64,000 bases of DNA from Desulfuribacillus alkaliarsenatis (GTDB lineage: Bacteria > Bacillota > Bacilli > Desulfuribacillales > Desulfuribacillaceae), in NCBI RefSeq assembly GCF_001730225.1, contig NZ_MIJE01000011.1, positions 62,001 through 126,000 on the forward strand, written 5' to 3'. Each line of letters begins with the position of its first letter. Position 1 is the stretch's first letter. A program made the position numbers and the translations under genes. Below, in pieces: positions 62,978 to 64,000 of the stretch. The notes beneath the pieces are model-generated. The model saw nothing but the letters and a program-made list of their open reading frames with translations. It was not told where the DNA came from and ran no database searches.

Positions 62978-63814
62978 ATGGAGCAGGTGATTAAAGCATA
63001 CCATGATTCAATATTATTAGTAAGAGCATTGTTTGAAGATGTGCGCTTTAATAGAGAATTAGATATTGTAAGGATTAATCAGCATGCAAAAAACCTTATG
63101 GAAATTGTGCAAAGTAACCGCAATTTTTATACCTTGCTCCAACACTTGAAAAACTTAGACTTATATTATTATACACATCCAGTAGCGGTAGCTATTATAG
63201 CAGGCAGACTTGGCAAATGGCTTAATTTAGACGAGCATAATATATACAAACTAGTATTTGCTGGTTTGCTCCATGATATAGGTAAAGCAAAAATTCCAGA
63301 TTCGATTTTAAATAAATCGACAGAATTAACTGACAGAGAGTATGAAATTGTCAAGGAACACACATCAAAGGGTTATGAGCTTTTATCTAAGCAGATAGAT
63401 GACAAAGATATTCTACTTGCTATTAAGCAGCATCATGAAAGAAGTGATGGTAGTGGTTATCCAGAAGGGTTAAAAGAGCAAGAAATTCATACGAATGCTA
63501 AAATTATTGCAGTGGCTGATATTTTTGACGCTATGACTTCCAATCGAAAGCATTCAACAAGACGGCCAATGCATCAGGTAGTAAAAGAAATATATAGCGG
63601 TAGCTATGGAATATTAGACCCTATAATAACCCACGTGTTTCTGAAATCCTTAGAAGAATTTTCAATTGGTGCGAAGGTCTTGTTAAGCAATCAAGTTATC
63701 GGAGAAATTGTGTATGTTAACCCTACATCAATGAATAGGCCAGTTGTTAGGTCTGGTGGCGAATACATAGACCTTAGTAAAAAAAGTGACTTGAAAATAG
63801 TCGAGTTTTTCTAA
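62978..63814 (+). CDS. HD-GYP domain protein (probable c-di-GMP phosphodiesterase)
   Basis: 278-residue protein. The HD-GYP domain spans about 60-190, with H67, LLHDIGK (H99, D100), HHERSDGSGYP (152-162), and the following ADIFDAMTSNR. The motif is complete, so it should hydrolyse cyclic di-GMP to GMP. There is no receiver, GAF or PAS domain; about 60 helical residues precede the domain and an 80-residue beta-rich tail follows (LLSNQVIGEIVYVNP). ATG at 62978 has AAGGAGGGG; the longer frame from 62924 is not needed. It is a single gene with its own terminator. Confidence 0.94.
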   Translation: MEQVIKAYHDSILLVRALFEDVRFNRELDIVRINQHAKNLMEIVQSNRNFYTLLQHLKNLDLYYYTHPVAVAIIAGRLGKWLNLDEHNIYKLVFAGLLHDIGKAKIPDSILNKSTELTDREYEIVKEHTSKGYELLSKQIDDKDILLAIKQHHERSDGSGYPEGLKEQEIHTNAKIIAVADIFDAMTSNRKHSTRRPMHQVVKEIYSGSYGILDPIITHVFLKSLEEFSIGAKVLLSNQVIGEIVYVNPTSMNRPVVRSGGEYIDLSKKSDLKIVEFF

Positions 63815-63849
63815 TTGTTTTGTAGAGAAGCAGTTTAATATGATTCCTT

Positions 63850-63880
63850 AATCTTTCTAGAAGAACTAGAAAGATTTTTT
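63850..63880 (+). terminator. Intrinsic terminator after the HD-GYP gene
   Basis: AATCTTTCTAG (63850-63860), AAGAA loop, CTAGAAAGATT (63866-63876), then TTTT: an 11-bp perfect stem. Confidence 0.9.
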
Positions 63881-63891
63881 GTTTTAAAAAA

Positions 63892-63906
63892 TGACAATAA
63901 ATATCA
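63892..63906 (+). promoter_or_regulatory. Possible Fur box before the gene at the right edge
   Basis: TGACAATAAATATCA has two mismatches to the 7-1-7 Fur pattern and sits 13 bases before a TATAAT box at 63920-63925. It resembles the clear Fur box at 50371. It would place the partial gene at 63963 under iron control. Confidence 0.5.
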
Positions 63907-63962
63907 TTTTAAAATATTGTATAATTATTATGTCAGCTAAAAAGTTAAGGAGGATGACGTAG

Positions 63963-64000
63963 ATGAAAAAACTTAAATTTAACATCATGTATCTTATATT
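63963..64000 (+). CDS. Start of a protein with a probable signal or membrane segment (partial)
   Basis: Only the first 12 codons are in the window (MKKLKFNIMYLI). A Lys-rich start followed by hydrophobic residues suggests a signal peptide or membrane helix. AAGGAGG lies 10 bases upstream and TATAAT is at 63920-63925. A possible Fur box is just upstream, so an iron-related lipoprotein or transporter is a reasonable guess, but nothing in the visible part shows it. Confidence 0.6.
   Translation, partial: MKKLKFNIMYLI

Overview
The window is a low-GC chromosome segment, densely coded and mostly on the + strand, that looks like a Bacillota (Firmicutes). Shine-Dalgarno sites are strong, TTG and GTG starts are common, and Rho-independent hairpin terminators are frequent. 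A YheC/YheD-type spore-coat-associated ATP-grasp protein suggests an endospore former. A NaChBac-like sodium channel and a sodium/bicarbonate symporter would fit a saline or alkaline habitat. KatG, a ferritin-like protein and MsrB indicate exposure to oxygen. I do not assign a species. No tRNA, rRNA, CRISPR array, IS element or prophage was seen, and no gene-free stretch exceeds 300 bases.

Layout. 1-8117: a type I restriction-modification operon (partial hsdS, hsdM, a full two-domain hsdS, dinD, hsdR, YgjP-like metallopeptidase). 8161-11083: a BlaI/BlaR1-type repressor and sensor-protease operon with two 19-bp operators and a DUF2200 gene, closed by a bidirectional terminator. 11088-14981: an accessory patch of secreted or membrane proteins. 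It includes a divergent gene pair sharing an unrecognised C-terminal domain, a membrane gene broken at a G8 tract, and the remnant of an FAD oxidoreductase. 15182-22885: DinG-like helicase, cytoplasmic chemoreceptor-like protein with a C-terminal PAS domain, CofE-like ligase, sodium channel and membrane-anchored GDPD. 23007-31855: class III aminotransferase or epimerase, SLC13 and OFA transporters, msrB, an SLH protein, a PH-like membrane protein and a membrane LuxR regulator. 31951-35618: a 43-codon ORF, an SDR-like protein and a Sau3AI-like restriction enzyme with its C5-methyltransferase. 35719-42217: DegV, then a DUF4342 / two-component / ABC transporter operon, and a DUF421 protein. 42300-50207: sbcDC, ferritin-like protein, katG and a MarR regulator. 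50370-58087: a Fur-controlled siderophore uptake operon followed by a heterodimeric ABC exporter. 58137-64000: a small Cys-rich protein, a YheC/D-like protein, ung, sbtA-sbtB, a second YgjP-like peptidase, an HD-GYP protein, and the start of a gene with a possible Fur box.

How the genes work together. Two unrelated restriction systems (type I, and Sau3AI-like type II) lie about 25 kb apart, with SOS or repair-related genes (dinD, DinG-like, sbcDC, ung) scattered through the window. Iron and oxidative-stress functions (siderophore uptake, ferritin, KatG, MsrB) are concentrated between 46 and 54 kb. Many intergenic regions hold clear palindromes or direct repeats at promoter positions (8171-8220, 30231-30247, 34264-34296, 36692-36713, 50371-50425), so local autoregulation looks common. 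The strongest unexplained items are the G8-interrupted membrane gene, the secreted protein pair with a shared domain, the hairpin in the sbtA leader, and the small ORF at 31951.
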